A stretch of 60,000 nt of DNA, from the NCBI RefSeq assembly GCF_001949145.1, contig NW_019091577.1, forward strand, positions 190,896-250,895. Reading direction: 5' to 3'. How positions within the stretch are numbered: the first letter of the stretch is position 1; each line of letters begins with the position of its first letter. This document shows positions 12,427 through 24,501 of the stretch, in pieces. The translations under genes were made by a program, and so were the position numbers. Below the pieces are notes generated by a model. It was given only the letters and a program-made list of their open reading frames with translations, was not told the origin of the DNA and made no database searches. Source of the DNA: Acanthaster planci (taxonomy: Eukaryota > Echinodermata > Asteroidea > Valvatida > Acanthasteridae).

Positions 12427-13300
12427 ATTGACCCGTGGTTGACAAAATGCATAGTCACTATTCGAATTTGTCCAAGTAAATTATGCTTTTGGCCTACCCA
12501 ACTACAGCACTCAGACTACGTTGGAATCTAGTCCGAGTAACTTGGACTCTGTGAATTGCCTTTTTTCACATTTGGACATGGTCCGGCAATAGTAGAGTCC
12601 AAGTACATGTACGTGTACCTTCCATATTTTGCTTCCATTAATTCATTCTTCTCAAAAGGCATAACGTGTCGGCACATGCGCGCCAACAAGATTCCTGAGT
12701 GCCGAAGAGTTCGGTTTACAGTTTCGATGCAGTCATAGCTATCAAACATTGCGGCGCTCAGGAATCAGTCGTTGGTGCACATGTGCTGACATGGCACACT
12801 TTTTGTGAATGGTCCGCTGGGCCGGCGCGCAGTGACATTGCCTGTAGGACATTATTAAACATACAGATTAAATCGCTGTATGAAGAAGATGGCAGCTTCG
12901 AGCTCGACAACAAGAGCATTTCCGATTTGAAGGGGAAATATTTCTTTTCTTCCCATAGTGAGTAAACGTTACCACCATCATTGGAATATCTGATCCTCAC
13001 TTAATCCTAAGCCAAGAGCTTTAGACAGTTTAAGGACCATTTTGGAGGTGAATTTGGAGAATTTTGATTAGGGGTACGACACTTTTTGAGTGAAATGAAT
13101 TCAAGGAAGCAAAAGCCTGTGGAAGGTACTGGTCTCTCCTATTACCTGACCATGTCCAAATGTTCAAAAAGGCAATTCCTGCAGTCCGAGTTCCACGGAT
13201 TAGTTGGAATCATACAACTGTAATTTTGTTTGGCCCAATGATGCCAAGTTGCCATAGCCTGATAGGGCATAACAAGACAATCGTTTCCTGGCATACAAAC

Positions 13301-13993
13301 CTCTCGCACTGCATTCCTCCGTTTCCTGGTCTCCTCGTCGTCGGGCTCACCGTCTGGCAGGTTGCTGCCTTCAAAATTCACCCCAGCCTTCTTCAGATCT
13401 GCCTGCTTTTGCTCCTCTCTCCGTTTGGCTTCATCCTCTTTCTGCTTCTCCAAGAACTTCTGTTTATCTTCATCCACCTCCTTCTTCACATCCTTTTGAT
13501 CCTCTTTGGCCCCACCCACAGGTAACTTCTCCCCTGATTTAGCATCTTCCCCTACCCCGTCCTTTTTATTTTGATCATTTAGGGCAACACCAGGGAGACC
13601 TATCTGGGCCACGCCATCGTTTAAAGCGTTCTTAGCACGCTGTAAAGTTTCATCTAGTTGCAGCTGTAACCTAAATTTCCTTTTGTCCTCCGAGCCGTGT
13701 ATATCCTCCCCCGTTTTGTCCAAGGGATTGTGCCCAACTACGCCCCCTTTATTACCGCCCGGCAAGTCAATACTGTGTTGGAACATCTTTTCCGGTGCAT
13801 CCACGTAAGTGGTACGAGTCCGCAGTTCCGGCAGCAGAAATAAGGCGCTGTAGCAAAGGCTGATGAATACTAACACAATCAAGTAGACAAAATACCTCTC
13901 TGAAGTCCGTAAACTGAACCGTTTTTCGGGGACGGGGACCCCGTTGACGTACCTCTGAGAGAGGGGCAAAAGCGGCTGCTGTCGGCTGGCCAT
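13301..13993 (-). CDS. MAN1A: Golgi alpha-1,2-mannosidase I, exon 1 (tail, membrane anchor, stem)
   Basis: Seen: the minus-strand frame from ATG at 13993 to a GTTTGT donor just below 13301 gives 231 codons, ending RKRRNAVRE in phase 0. Residues 1-33 form a short, basic cytosolic tail. Residues about 34-55 (YFVYLIVLVFISLCYSALFL) are a single signal-anchor membrane segment. Residues about 56-231 form a charged stem with probable coiled coil at about 103-125 and 163-203, rich in K, E, Q and D. Known: this is the type II layout of Golgi MAN1A enzymes, with the catalytic domain in the lumen. I chose this ATG because it gives the tail plus anchor expected for the family. The open frame continues past the donor, but that extension (CMPGND...) is intronic. 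Confidence 0.92.
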
Positions 13994-14277
13994 GTTGGAT
14001 TATAGGCGATAGTGTTGCATGCAATAGGTCTTTCCAGTATCGTATTTTTAGCGTGCAGTTGCTGATGCTTGAAACATGGTAACCTGAAATATCCGAATCA
14101 AACATCTCCACTTGAAGTGTGAGGCAAAGTATCTGTTTGTACTACAGCTGCAACCCAGGGTGACTGTATTGTCGACAAACAATGAAATATCACCCAAAAA
14201 TGTGCGACTACCAGAAGACCCTACTACACGTTTAAAGAAAATATACGGTGAATCACTTGGCAGCTGGACAAATGTTC

Positions 14278-14293
14278 TGGCGCCCTCTATTGG
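14278..14293 (-). promoter_or_regulatory. Candidate CTCF-like motif upstream of the mannosidase
   Basis: The minus strand reads CCAATAGAGGGCGCCA. Against the known CTCF core CCASYAGRKGGCRS it has one mismatch. It lies about 285 bp upstream of the mannosidase start codon. This is a motif match by eye only. Confidence 0.3.
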
Positions 14294-14329
14294 AAAGTGA
14301 TTCGTCCTGAGTTCATGGAGTTCTGGCGG

Positions 14330-14362
14330 CGTGTTCTCGTACGATCACGGGAACAAACAAAC
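14330..14362. repeat. Imperfect palindrome, copy 1 of 2
   Basis: GTTCTCGTACGATCACGGGAAC is nearly its own reverse complement. A related sequence lies at 14699-14733, and the bases on either side (TTCTGG before, ACAA..AAC after) also match. The pair sits 340-740 bp upstream of the mannosidase start codon. It may be a small duplication or a pair of protein-binding sites. Confidence 0.45.
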
Positions 14363-14698
14363 GCCGGAAACAACTAACCAACCGGGTTTGCTGGTATAGT
14401 TTAGTGGCAAGCAAGATGCGATATTGCGGCGTCCATGAACGTTATTAAAGAGTTAATGTTTGGATAACTGGGCTGAATTCTTTTCTATTTAATTAAACAG
14501 GAACGTTCGTTTCTGTGTTATGGAAAATAATTGTTAATTAGTTTCTCAAAACTTCCCATGGTCTATGGCTTTGTAAGCCATCTCTCTACTTTTTGCAGCT
14601 GTTCAAAAATCAAAATCTCACGAGTTTTCCGTGTGTTCTCGTAAAACCCTGATGAGGAGGTGGTGTGTGATTTCGTTCTCAGAACAGTGTTCTGGAGT

Positions 14699-14733
14699 CG
14701 TGTTCCCGCCGTTCGATCGTGAGAACAAGAAAC
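14699..14733. repeat. Imperfect palindrome, copy 2 of 2
   Basis: Here GTTCCCG and CGTGAGAAC flank a short centre, echoing copy 1 at 14330-14362 with a few substitutions and two or three extra bases. Flanking bases resemble those of copy 1. Confidence 0.45.
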
Positions 14734-14806
14734 CCATGTCAAGACTGAACAGGCTGTCCGAACTCAACCACCACTGTGCGGCGCGTAGTGGCCATGAAGT
14801 AAAAGT

Positions 14807-14820
14807 GCGCCCTCTTGTGT
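14807..14820 (-). promoter_or_regulatory. Candidate CTCF-like motif
   Basis: The minus strand reads ACACAAGAGGGCGC, which differs from the CTCF core at two positions. It has the same orientation as the motif at 14278 and lies about 0.5 kb away. Confidence 0.22.
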
Positions 14821-17800
14821 TTCAGTATTTCGTAATACTAACCATCTTCGGTAGCGTGACAGAGCAAGTTGGGGTGGAGCCGTCCCGGCAGCGCCCCCAA
14901 CCCCATCCCACCCAATGCCGGTGTCCCCTTGTACTTCCCGTTTGGATTTCAGAAAGAGAGCTTTGCATCACTGGGCATTCTATAACCAGACTCATCTTGT
15001 CAGCTCCCTCTAAAAAAATGAGAAGACTCAATCTCCAGGTGCACCTTGCGAACTGGACCCGATGTACGAGTACGCCCCTACAACCATCTCCTCGATTTGG
15101 AATGACACATAACCCCCTATTTACACGTAGGCCTATATGAACGAGAGAAAAAATCTGTTACTGAAGGAAACGTAACTTCGCGACAAAGTTTCAGACCCTT
15201 CCAATAAAAGCTGGATTAATCTGAGCCCCTGGAACTGAGGCCCGGTGTATCATCACGCCGAACAATCATCCCTCGCCTGTATCGTCACGAACTACGCCCC
15301 GCGGTGCTATATTTAGCTGAATACCTTGGCTACTCGTTATATCGTTTCCAGCTCTTTGTAATCGAAGCCCGTGGCGCAGCGAGCAGGTGTGTACATTACG
15401 CCCGCAGTCAATTAACCCAATTAAGCACCTTTGTTCACAGAGTCCAGGCTAACTTGAAGACCAACATTGCAAACAATCGTTTCAGCCGCCTCGACCGAGC
15501 AAAACCGGTAAAAACTTTTTTATGTATTTTGACAGCAAACTGTGATTAAATTATTGAGGAAACGCTTAGAAGTGCCCCCGACATCCTATGTTATCGCCCA
15601 CTGTGCTGGCTCAAGACATTTTCAGACTTTCACTGTCTACCTCCCAGCATCATCAGATATGAGCTTCTAAAAGAAACGTTTTAAAAATATTTTTGCAAGT
15701 GTTGCCCAGGGCTTTGATTCTATCTTCATGTTTTGGGGTCTGAGAATTATTCTTTATATGTCACTAGATGAAGAAAATCTTCGGGAGGTCATTGCTGGTC
15801 AAGTTTTGTTTTATTTTGTTCCGGAAAAAAAGTAATAGGGCTTTATGTATTCAGCCTCAACGTAGCTTGAATTTGTAGTTACCGTCCACGACCTCCCGTC
15901 GTTCGATAAGGCAAAGGGGAGATTAGATTACGTCAACGATCAGTGACGGAGAATGATGAAAAACATTCGTACATTTTGTTGACTTTTGAAATTCAAAGAT
16001 CAGGGTGGAGCAGGGTTTGTCTAGGCATTGCATGACCGTGGTGGCTTCGTGAGATAAAAACCTGAATTTTGAGTCCGTGCAAAGCTTTCTCTTGGCAGTC
16101 TTCACTCTGGATTCAAGGTGCAAAAAACATTGTCAAGAATATTGGAAATGTTCTGAACTGATTGCCGGTTTAAGGCTGGCCTCACTTGTCGATTTATATG
16201 GGCAAAACTTGAGAAACTCGCCAAGAGGACTTTGTCGAGGCCTGTTAATTTCGACCAATATTGGGCAAATACACCTGTGAAAATAAACATGTGGCAACAA
16301 TTGCCAATCTATTCATTGCACATGAAAGATGGATGGAGATTTCACATCGCATGTCGTAAAACGCTGAAGGCATATCTATCAATCTCAACTCGTCTATTAA
16401 AGTCACAAATTAAAAATGATTTTGTTTATCATTCCCTTCAGGCGATCGTCTTGGTCCCAAAACATCCATCGATCATAAAGTGCAGTGGACGAACAATGTT
16501 CATCAACATGCCTATGCACGATTTCCCGTAGTCACTCGTGTGAGAAACACGATCAACATTTAGCTCCATGTGGAAAGCACGGCCTTCTAAACGCCAATAG
16601 GAGTTTACCTACGGAGCGAAAACCCACACACGGATCCTCATTGATTAAACATCAAACACAAACGCCGTAGCACCGATTGCATAAGTTAATCGGTATCGTA
16701 TATAAGCCACGGAAAAAAAACACAAAAACGAGATAAAATGAAGTAATATAAAAGCGAGATTTACCTATGTGTGCAGTCGGGTGAAAAAAGTGCTTTTCGC
16801 CACCGACAAAGCTCCCTAAAGAATTGGTGTGAACGGACAACAGAGTAATGAAGTACCCGACGAGAAAAAAAACAACAAACAAACATATAGTGCAAAATTG
16901 CACTGCCTGTGGTCAAACGCGCGAAGATTCTTTATTCCCAGAAGGGCGAGGCACTATCGGAAATGGCCGCGGTGCAAAGCTCCAAGGATTTTAGCATGAT
17001 GGAACTGATGATGCAAAGTGAGCAGTTAAAGGAACACACAACTTCCTGAGGAAAAACAATGGCAAACCAAACAGTAAAATAGCCGTTTCCTTAGTGACTA
17101 CGGAACACAGACGTCAAATCACGAACAGATCTCATGAAAAAAAGATTCGCCTTGTATTAGGCAAGAAATATATGAGAGAATAAAATCGATTAGTGAAAGC
17201 TCTAAAAGGTACAACTATATGAGATTTAAAAAGTTTACTTTCAAAAGATGGCAACAGAATACTTGCATTACGGTGCTCGTGAAACATCCACCGCCAAAGA
17301 ACGAGACAGATTAATTATGAATTTCTTTTGCATTTCAGGGAAATTCAGCCATCGAGCCGGTGATCATTATCCTATTCGTACGATGTCGTGAAGCACACTG
17401 GCAGATTGTACTAACACTGCATATTAATGAATGGCAGAACGTCTGTGTTCCCTCGATGCAGGCCGAGGAGGAATCGTATGCACAGGCCAAACATTCGGCA
17501 ACCCGTAGGACCTCACAGCGGTTTGTAGAGGACTGTAATTCTTTCAGGTGCCTAATTTACAGACAAAAAAATACCAGGATCAAGAAAACGAGATCTCCTT
17601 ATCATCTTCGAAATATACCAATCACCACACCGTAGTAGTTATCCGAAATGAACGGTACCTATTTTGTGGCTATGAAGAATGGACGAGGACTGAGAGAGTT
17701 CCTTTAAGCCGAAAGCATCACGGCAGTCCTCAATTATTATGAAAGCCACCTGTTGGTCATCCAGCAATTTGTTTGTCGAAGCATGAGATGATTTGCTGGT

Positions 17801-19945
17801 CAAGAATGAAAGCCGACATATTGCTGACGAGGACGGGAAAATGCTGCAAACAATGGAATTTAGTTTCATTTGCGCACGCGTCTGTGATAGTTTTTAATTG
17901 CTTCTCTGCACCTTTCCATGCTGGTTGCCAGCTCTTTAGTTGAAGTACTCTAATGTTCCATATCATCCCTCTGTAATAGTGACAGTAATGTGAGGAATGA
18001 TCCTCAAAACCTTGTTTTGAATAATCGGCGGTTAAAGTTGGATATACGTAAACAAAATCATGCCAAAATCGATTTTCTGTTTTTTTTAGATTTTTAAGTA
18101 GGTTAAGTGTCAAAAGATTTCTTCTAGCTATACCATTTGTGTAAGAAAATCAGGCAAAGGTGATAAAAAGGAGGATTTCTTGAGTGAGTCTTAAATTTAT
18201 AGTGTTTACCTTTTACGTGACGAAGTTTTGTCCATATTCCGAGCACGTTTTCAAACAGTTCGACTGTTGCCCGTGCGTAAAGTTTGGGACTGTTGGAACG
18301 GGCTTTCCCGAGAGAGCCTATTTCGCGTCGTATTTTCGGAAGTAGGAGTTGCCTACCACTGGAAAGCCCATTCATCTCACTTTATTCTCATATGTATATC
18401 TCAAAAAGTAATAAATGGGGATCTTTCCTCATTATGCAATGGTAGGTCACATATTCACATCATAGAAATTTAGATCAGATATGAACTCTAAGGTTTTGGA
18501 ACAGAATTGTTAAATTGTCAATGACGAAACTATAAGATGTAAAAAAACACCGACTTTAACTGATGGAAATATTTCAAAAACTTCAGAATTCGAGAAATAA
18601 GTCTTGCGTCTTTCAATCAGTTTCAGCCTCCTCAATATCCTTTTTCTTAATGAAACAATTCCAGGATTTTTTTATGACTACCCCGAATTTTGTAAGATAT
18701 TCATGTGATTTAGGAAGCCAAATCCGGTGTCCTAAAATGATTCAATGCATTTAAATCTATAATTCAGGTCCCCCCCAAAAAGAAAGAAAAACATCTGCCA
18801 GGAAATATTCACAACTGTTGGGAATAAGAGTGGAAGAACAATATGGAGCCAAGTATTTAAATGAAAACGCTTGGAAATACTAAAACTGTAGTAACTCGTC
18901 TGCCACTGTCATTTCAAAGAATGACGTCATCGTGCGAGACGGGACAACATCTTCATCTTGAAATTTTCATTTCCCGCGGTGTGATATCGGCCACCCAATT
19001 AGGGAATACATACTCGACAGTTTGGTTTTTTCAAGACTCGGCTTTGTCGTGGCCGAGTAACCGAACGCAACGGGCAATTACCGGCCGTGATCCGGAGGCA
19101 AGCTGCGAGCAGCCTAGCTAGACGTTGAAATTACGGAATGTGACCCAATTTTCAACCATAAAGAGGGCACGACGTGAGGAACCTTTGCGACGATCAGATT
19201 CAATTTCATATTTTTATTTTCAAAATGACAAACGCAATTACAGGAAACTACTTTCTTTCTTTCTTTCTGAACGAGATCATGTAAAACACGCACCAGTAAG
19301 CTTATCCAACTGAGTCAATTTCACCGGCAGTCAAGTTTACTGAATTCCCAAAGAAACCTCTTAAATCGAGAATCAAAATGAAATAGACAAGCAACCAGCT
19401 GGCCGTTATTTTAAAAGCTTTAATTCAAGAATTTACGACGCCAAAGGGTAAACAGTGGTATACCAGCGACTCACTGCAAGCCGTACACGGCTCATAAAAA
19501 AAGGTACAACGCAACAGTGCACGTTGGGCGATGTGATTAAAGTCGGTACGTGCTTCATGCCTTAGCGGTGCTGGACAGTCTGGCGTCCGGTTCCCTGACT
19601 TTTGTACTGCTTCTTTGTCGTTCCATCTTCTTCTCTCTTGACCTTCGTCACAAAAGCGTGGAATATCTCCATTGACAGTGGACACATTTCAGATTGAATT
19701 ACTTGAATTCGTTGTGTGTGAAGACATGATGAAATGAAGGGGGGGGGAGGGTCCTGCAGTGACAAAGTCCTCAGTGTGAAATTCTTGCTGAAAAAAACAT
19801 GTTTGAAATGCTTTTTTAACATAACCGATTTTACCCAATTTCGACTCGACGTCAGCTTCTCAATTAGATTGCATTTCATGACTGTGACGAAACATTGTTG
19901 GAAACTATGTTTGCCCTCAAGTGACACTTTACGGGTAAAATTAAT

Positions 19946-20002
19946 TAACCCTAACACTCCTCAACCCTTTACCTGTTGGAGGACTGGGGAGTGTTAGGGT
20001 TA
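19946..20002. repeat. Short perfect inverted repeat
   Basis: TAACCCTAACACTCC (19946-19960) and GGAGTGTTAGGGTTA (19988-20002) are perfect 15-bp arms around a 27-base loop. The arms contain a single TTAGGG unit but no array, so this is not a telomeric repeat. Confidence 0.6.
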
Positions 20003-21286
20003 AAGGCCTTGAAGTGTTCATTTCGGAATTTCTTCTTTTGATATTATTTCCCTGTCGACGTTTTGGGGACGAGTTATCCAGGGGGGACAGCGTGAACATG
20101 TCATGATCATCTTGAAAAAGAGTTATAGATGCATGAGCGACAAGATGGGAAAGTGGTGTGGTTGGGACAGTCTTGAAGATTCTGCGGTTCTTCCACGAAA
20201 CCAACCGTCTTCAATTCCCATCTGGATCACCTCCTGGTGGTCTGATACGGCAAGATTAAATGAGTCGTTTCGGGTTGCTGAGTCGGGTCACTAGACTTCA
20301 TCCTACACGTACGAATGCCTTTGCTGATGTCGACATCCTGTTTCCGGCGTTTTGATTGATTATGGCCGCGTGCGTGTTACGTCGGCAGTGCATACAGCGC
20401 GTGTATGCTCCGGCAGGATACGGTTCGTCGATATCGCATTGGTCCACTGTCCCTGTATTCAACTGGGTGGAACTGACGGATTGCCGTGATATGATGCCAT
20501 TTTGAAAGAGACTCTGTCAGTTAATTAATGAAGTAATGAAATCTGATGGAAGTAGTCAGGGAAGACGTTTTAAAGAGATTCTGTTCAACAATAAGTTTGC
20601 TACTGTGAAGCAACGCCAATCAACGTTTCGTGAAAACTTTGTGTATGAAAAAAAATTAGGGGAGGCCTCTTAAATTCACATGCGCGTTTACATGAATACA
20701 ATTCTGTCACGGCAACATGCACGGCACGGTCTCTGATTTAGCATTTCCCTGTTATGGTACAATCACTGCGCAACGTGACTGCCTTGTTTGTGCCTCGTCG
20801 CGTCTGAGTGGACGCCCTGGCGAAATAAACAATCAGGTGCAACTCAATTTCTCTGGCCTTTTCTTCACACTTATCACAAACAGCTATACCAAGGCCAGTG
20901 AGGCAGCATAGTTCTGTTTAGATGAATTTGCAGTGTCCCGGTAGTTTTTAACTGGTCTTGCAACCGAAGGCAATGATACATACATGTATTTGGAGTGTTA
21001 TGGACATAACATGTTTTCCTTTGAAATACCCACAGAGAATGATAAAACGGAGAAATATACGCATTTCACACATCAAGAAGGGAAGAAAATCTTGCCGGAT
21101 GAAATGATCCCGGAACACATTTGAAAAGTGGCACTTTAAAGAAAGTGAAATTGATTTGCATGTACTTGATGATTGGGCTACAGAAGAGGTGAAGAGGTAA
21201 ATTTCTCTCTGTCTTCAAACGTCCACTCATATTGTCACGGAGGAGTATAATTGTTTTCAGAAACTAGCATCAAACTGACCCCGTGA

Positions 21287-21425
21287 ACGGAATCTGCCTG
21301 CCCTGAGGAAGGTACTCAGTTACCAAAAGCTCGGCAATTACATATTTCAGAGCACTGATTTGATATTATGATGATATTCTTGTCAATATTCTGATCACGG
21401 TACTACGCAGCCCTTTCATATTTCG
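21287..21425 (+). repeat. Family A retroposon-like repeat with perfect 13-bp target duplication
   Basis: The copy is 139 bp long. It runs from the CTGAGGAAGGTACTC part through CAGAGCACTGATTTGATA to the shared end (CATATTTC). It is flanked by the perfect direct repeat AACTGACCCCGTG at 21274-21286 and 21426-21438. A perfect 13-bp duplication with one fixed element end is the mark of target-primed retroposition, as in LINEs and SINEs. No tail of A residues is present and no coding capacity is seen. Confidence 0.85.
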
Positions 21426-22051
21426 AACTGACCCCGTGTTTGTTCCTTCGTCAGGTGGCTCCCAATTCTGGAGGGTCTGATGGATATTCCTCTCCCCTCG
21501 ACTTCTCGTGGCCATACCTGTTTACAGTGTCGTTCTAATGACATTAAAAAGTCGTTATTGCCGGTTAATCATTTGCCATCCATCTGGTGCCAGGTACGGT
21601 GTTGACACGTCAGATCTACTGCATTCGTGCGGCGGTTTTCGTGATTTACACCGCAGCGCGAGACTGAACAGAAAAGGACGCGGTGCCCTCGGACTTACTG
21701 TCTGGAGCTGGCGTCCACGTTTCGTGCATTGACTTGCAGTTTAATTCAGCGACAGTTCTAAACCACAAAGAAGCGGTTGCCCCAGCCCTTACTGGTTTGT
21801 GACAAGAAAGGGTTGGAAAGAACGATCGCAACACTGAAGTATGAGGTCACTCTAAGTGTCCCTCTGTATTAAAAGAAATTATGCCCCCTTTGGGGGCCCC
21901 TGAAAGTAGATAACTCCAACCAATGTAATTTGAAATTACTAGCAGTCACCCAGCGCTAATAAATATTGGCCCCTTCACCACAAGGACGGATTAAAACACA
22001 CACCCCCGTCGAATACTGCAGCAACTCGTCAGTACACAGTGTGGGGATGGT

Positions 22052-22103
22052 TCTAGAAATCAAACTCCTGTTGGTAGACTTGCAAGGGAGTTTGATTTCT
22101 AGA
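22052..22103. repeat. Perfect 17-bp hairpin
   Basis: TCTAGAAATCAAACTCC (22052-22068) is followed after 18 bases by its exact reverse complement (22087-22103). No repeat family is recognised. It could form a cruciform or an RNA hairpin. Confidence 0.7.
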
Positions 22104-23295
22104 AAAATCCCTTATGGTGTAAGTGTCCACGCCCATTCCCCGTGCACGGTTCAATGCACTTTTACTTTCCGTCTCCAAGATTAGAGCCGACATTTTTCGC
22201 TGACCCGTGATGACCAATGATGGGCGATATCACTGACTGATACCCGCTCATTTTCAAAGGAGTGCCTGGTCATCAGTCCTTATTTTTATTCGAGCTTCAT
22301 GACAGAGGGCAAAGCGGTACAATCTGGCCACTCACGCCAACTGCAAGCGCTCTTCTCTTCCCAGTGGAAGGCACATGAAGAGATACATTTCTTTTATAAC
22401 CATATTTCGAATGACCTGCGATCCACTGTAACGTGTATGCCTATCATTTTTGGCATGCTTTTCTATTTTTATCTGATAAAATTCGATAGATTTATCAGTG
22501 TGTCTGTCTCTAAAAGGAAAACGATTTTACAGTGAATTTGTTCTGACGCACGGCTGCGCATACTTGTAACATATTTCGAAAATACACTGTAGCCATGTTT
22601 TGCCCGACATCCAGTGTCCAGAAAATGGCCTGGTCTCCCAAGATGGAACAATTAGGGAAAGCCTAATGCGGGATGACACGCAGATGGATCGGGCTGATTC
22701 TTCCGCGGGTAGGACTAAGGCTTATGCGGGACCCTGACAGAATTAATAACGGAAAGTCATGTGTGTACTCTCTGTTTGGCCTCACTGCGGGGAATTCGGA
22801 AATGAGTGAGCTCTTCATCTGTCTCCCAGAAAAAGTGGTTATACAGATGCCCCGGGGAGGGGGGGGGGTTGGAAGTTACCCTGCGGGCACACTCCATTGG
22901 TTGGATCTGTTGGGAGACTTTTGTGGTGGGCGGTATCGTGTGTTTCTCTCCTTGCCTGTGCGCCTGACCTGTTTCGGGCCAGGCTCGATTCCCGCAAAAT
23001 ACGCGGCTTGCAATGGGCTGTCGGTACTTCGTGAGGGGTGGGGGCAAGATGGGGGAGGGGTGTAAAGGGTTCCCACAGGAGTGCGGTTCCCCACTTGCCC
23101 CACCCCCCCCCCTTGGCCCCCCACTGTTACGATGACCTTTGAGGACACCTGCCACTCTTTTAGAGATTTCAATGGAGATCTTGCCAGTTTCAGGTGCAGG
23201 AACGAATTTACATCTGAAGCCATCGTCTTCTCACGTTGAAACAGAAATTCCAGCAACTTCCATTCAAAGGATCTTAATCCATGGGGATATCACCC

Positions 23296-23310
23296 AACAC
23301 TAGGGGGCGG
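23296..23310 (+). promoter_or_regulatory. Candidate CTCF-like motif
   Basis: The plus strand contains CACTAGGGGGCGG, which matches the CTCF core CCASYAGRKGGCRS except at the first base. A second match in the same orientation lies 40 bp further on. It is a sequence match only. Confidence 0.3.
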
Positions 23311-23334
23311 TGTTGGGGGGACTAGAAACAACCT

Positions 23335-23351
23335 GACACTAGGTGGCGCTG
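23335..23351 (+). promoter_or_regulatory. Candidate CTCF-like motif
   Basis: The plus strand reads CACTAGGTGGCGCTG, which matches the CTCF core except at the first base. It is in tandem with 23296-23310. Confidence 0.33.
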
Positions 23352-24501
23352 TTCATGGTTTGAAAGATGATTACACGATTTTGTTGACAGTGACTATATT
23401 GCCGTTCACAAACAAGGATCAGGTGGGTGGTTTCAACCCCCCCCCACGACCCACAGCAGCAACTTACCTGTGTTTGAGTACACTTACTCCCCTTGACATC
23501 TACGTCCCAGAGAGTGTAGATTACAATGGGATATTGGCCTGTTAACCGACATGCACTAACTTCATCAAAACTAAAACCAACAACGTATACTAATCCCTCG
23601 AGAAAGTGCAAGCCTAGGTTAGCTGGGGTCAGAATGATTGGTGATAGTTATCGACACGTCTGCGTTCATTAAAAGCCCGCCATAGTACGTGTCCTTGAAG
23701 AATCTATTTTAACCACTGTCACCTCCGTTTCGCTTGCAGTAGACTGGAGATCAGTGCAAATTAACACAATGACCGCCAGCAATGCCAGGATATTGATTCT
23801 GGCCCGAGCGTGAGTTTGATAACACCACTCATAACTCACAGTTACGTACATACAGAGTTTTTGACGCAGATGCTTTCGAGGCCTATATCGAATCGAACTA
23901 TAGGGACAGTGTGCTGCCTAAATAAGGTCAGTTCTAACAAGGACAGGGTCTGTCAAGTACGATTAATGTCACCAAGGGTTATTTTTATGACATTTTCCGC
24001 AGGACGGTACACGTCGGCTGAATCAACAGCTGGGGTTCAGTTGGACGCCAGCTGCTGATACTCTATGCAGTGCACAAAGGGATCGTGTTTAGTGGTTTTT
24101 ATACGCAGAATGATATCAGCGGGGAACGTTTTGCCGACAAAAGGGACAAAATGTTCAAACAAGGGACAAAAAAGAGGCCAGTTTATTTCCAAACGTTGTT
24201 GGACTTTTGTTGCTGAAGGCAAAGAAAGTCAAAATCGATTACTGGCACCCATAAACAAATAAGTAAAGCTTAAAAGTCGTTACTGTTTCAACAGTATAAA
24301 CGATAAGAATCGTGTTGCGTCTTCGTATCAAACGCGGAGAAAGGAGGCAGAGCTGTGGTTCTCTGAGGTTTCCATTTGTTGATCTGACAAGAAAAACTCA
24401 TTGATTTCAGACTTACTTTAATTTTCACGAGTGAAAAGGGGTGGACCCTTCGAGTGATTGATGTGTCGAGGAAGAGCTTCTCGTTAAACGTTGGCTAAAC
24501 A

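Larger units (their letters stand above)
6457..13300 (-). other. MAN1A-type gene intron 1
   Basis: This is the 6.8-kb first intron of the mannosidase gene. It contains the snap-back family A repeat (6563-6778), the large inverted repeat at 9153-9520, a short inverted repeat at 12380-12426, and the highest density of TACATGTA palindromes in the window. I see no further conserved coding exon. Confidence 0.8.

Noticed and set aside
14631-15140. A 169-codon open frame on the plus strand upstream of the mannosidase
   Set aside because: No domain, signal or known motif, rich in simple charged and proline stretches, and no splice context; long chance frames are expected in 60 kb.
19946-20002. Telomere-like TTAGGG/CCCTAA
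   Set aside because: Only one unit per arm of a hairpin, no tandem array.
22855-23115. G-rich and C-rich runs with overlapping open frames on both strands (126-132 codons)
   Set aside because: The frames differ by strand and phase and are made of low-complexity P, G and R; no domain is seen. They could form G-quadruplexes, but that is unproven.
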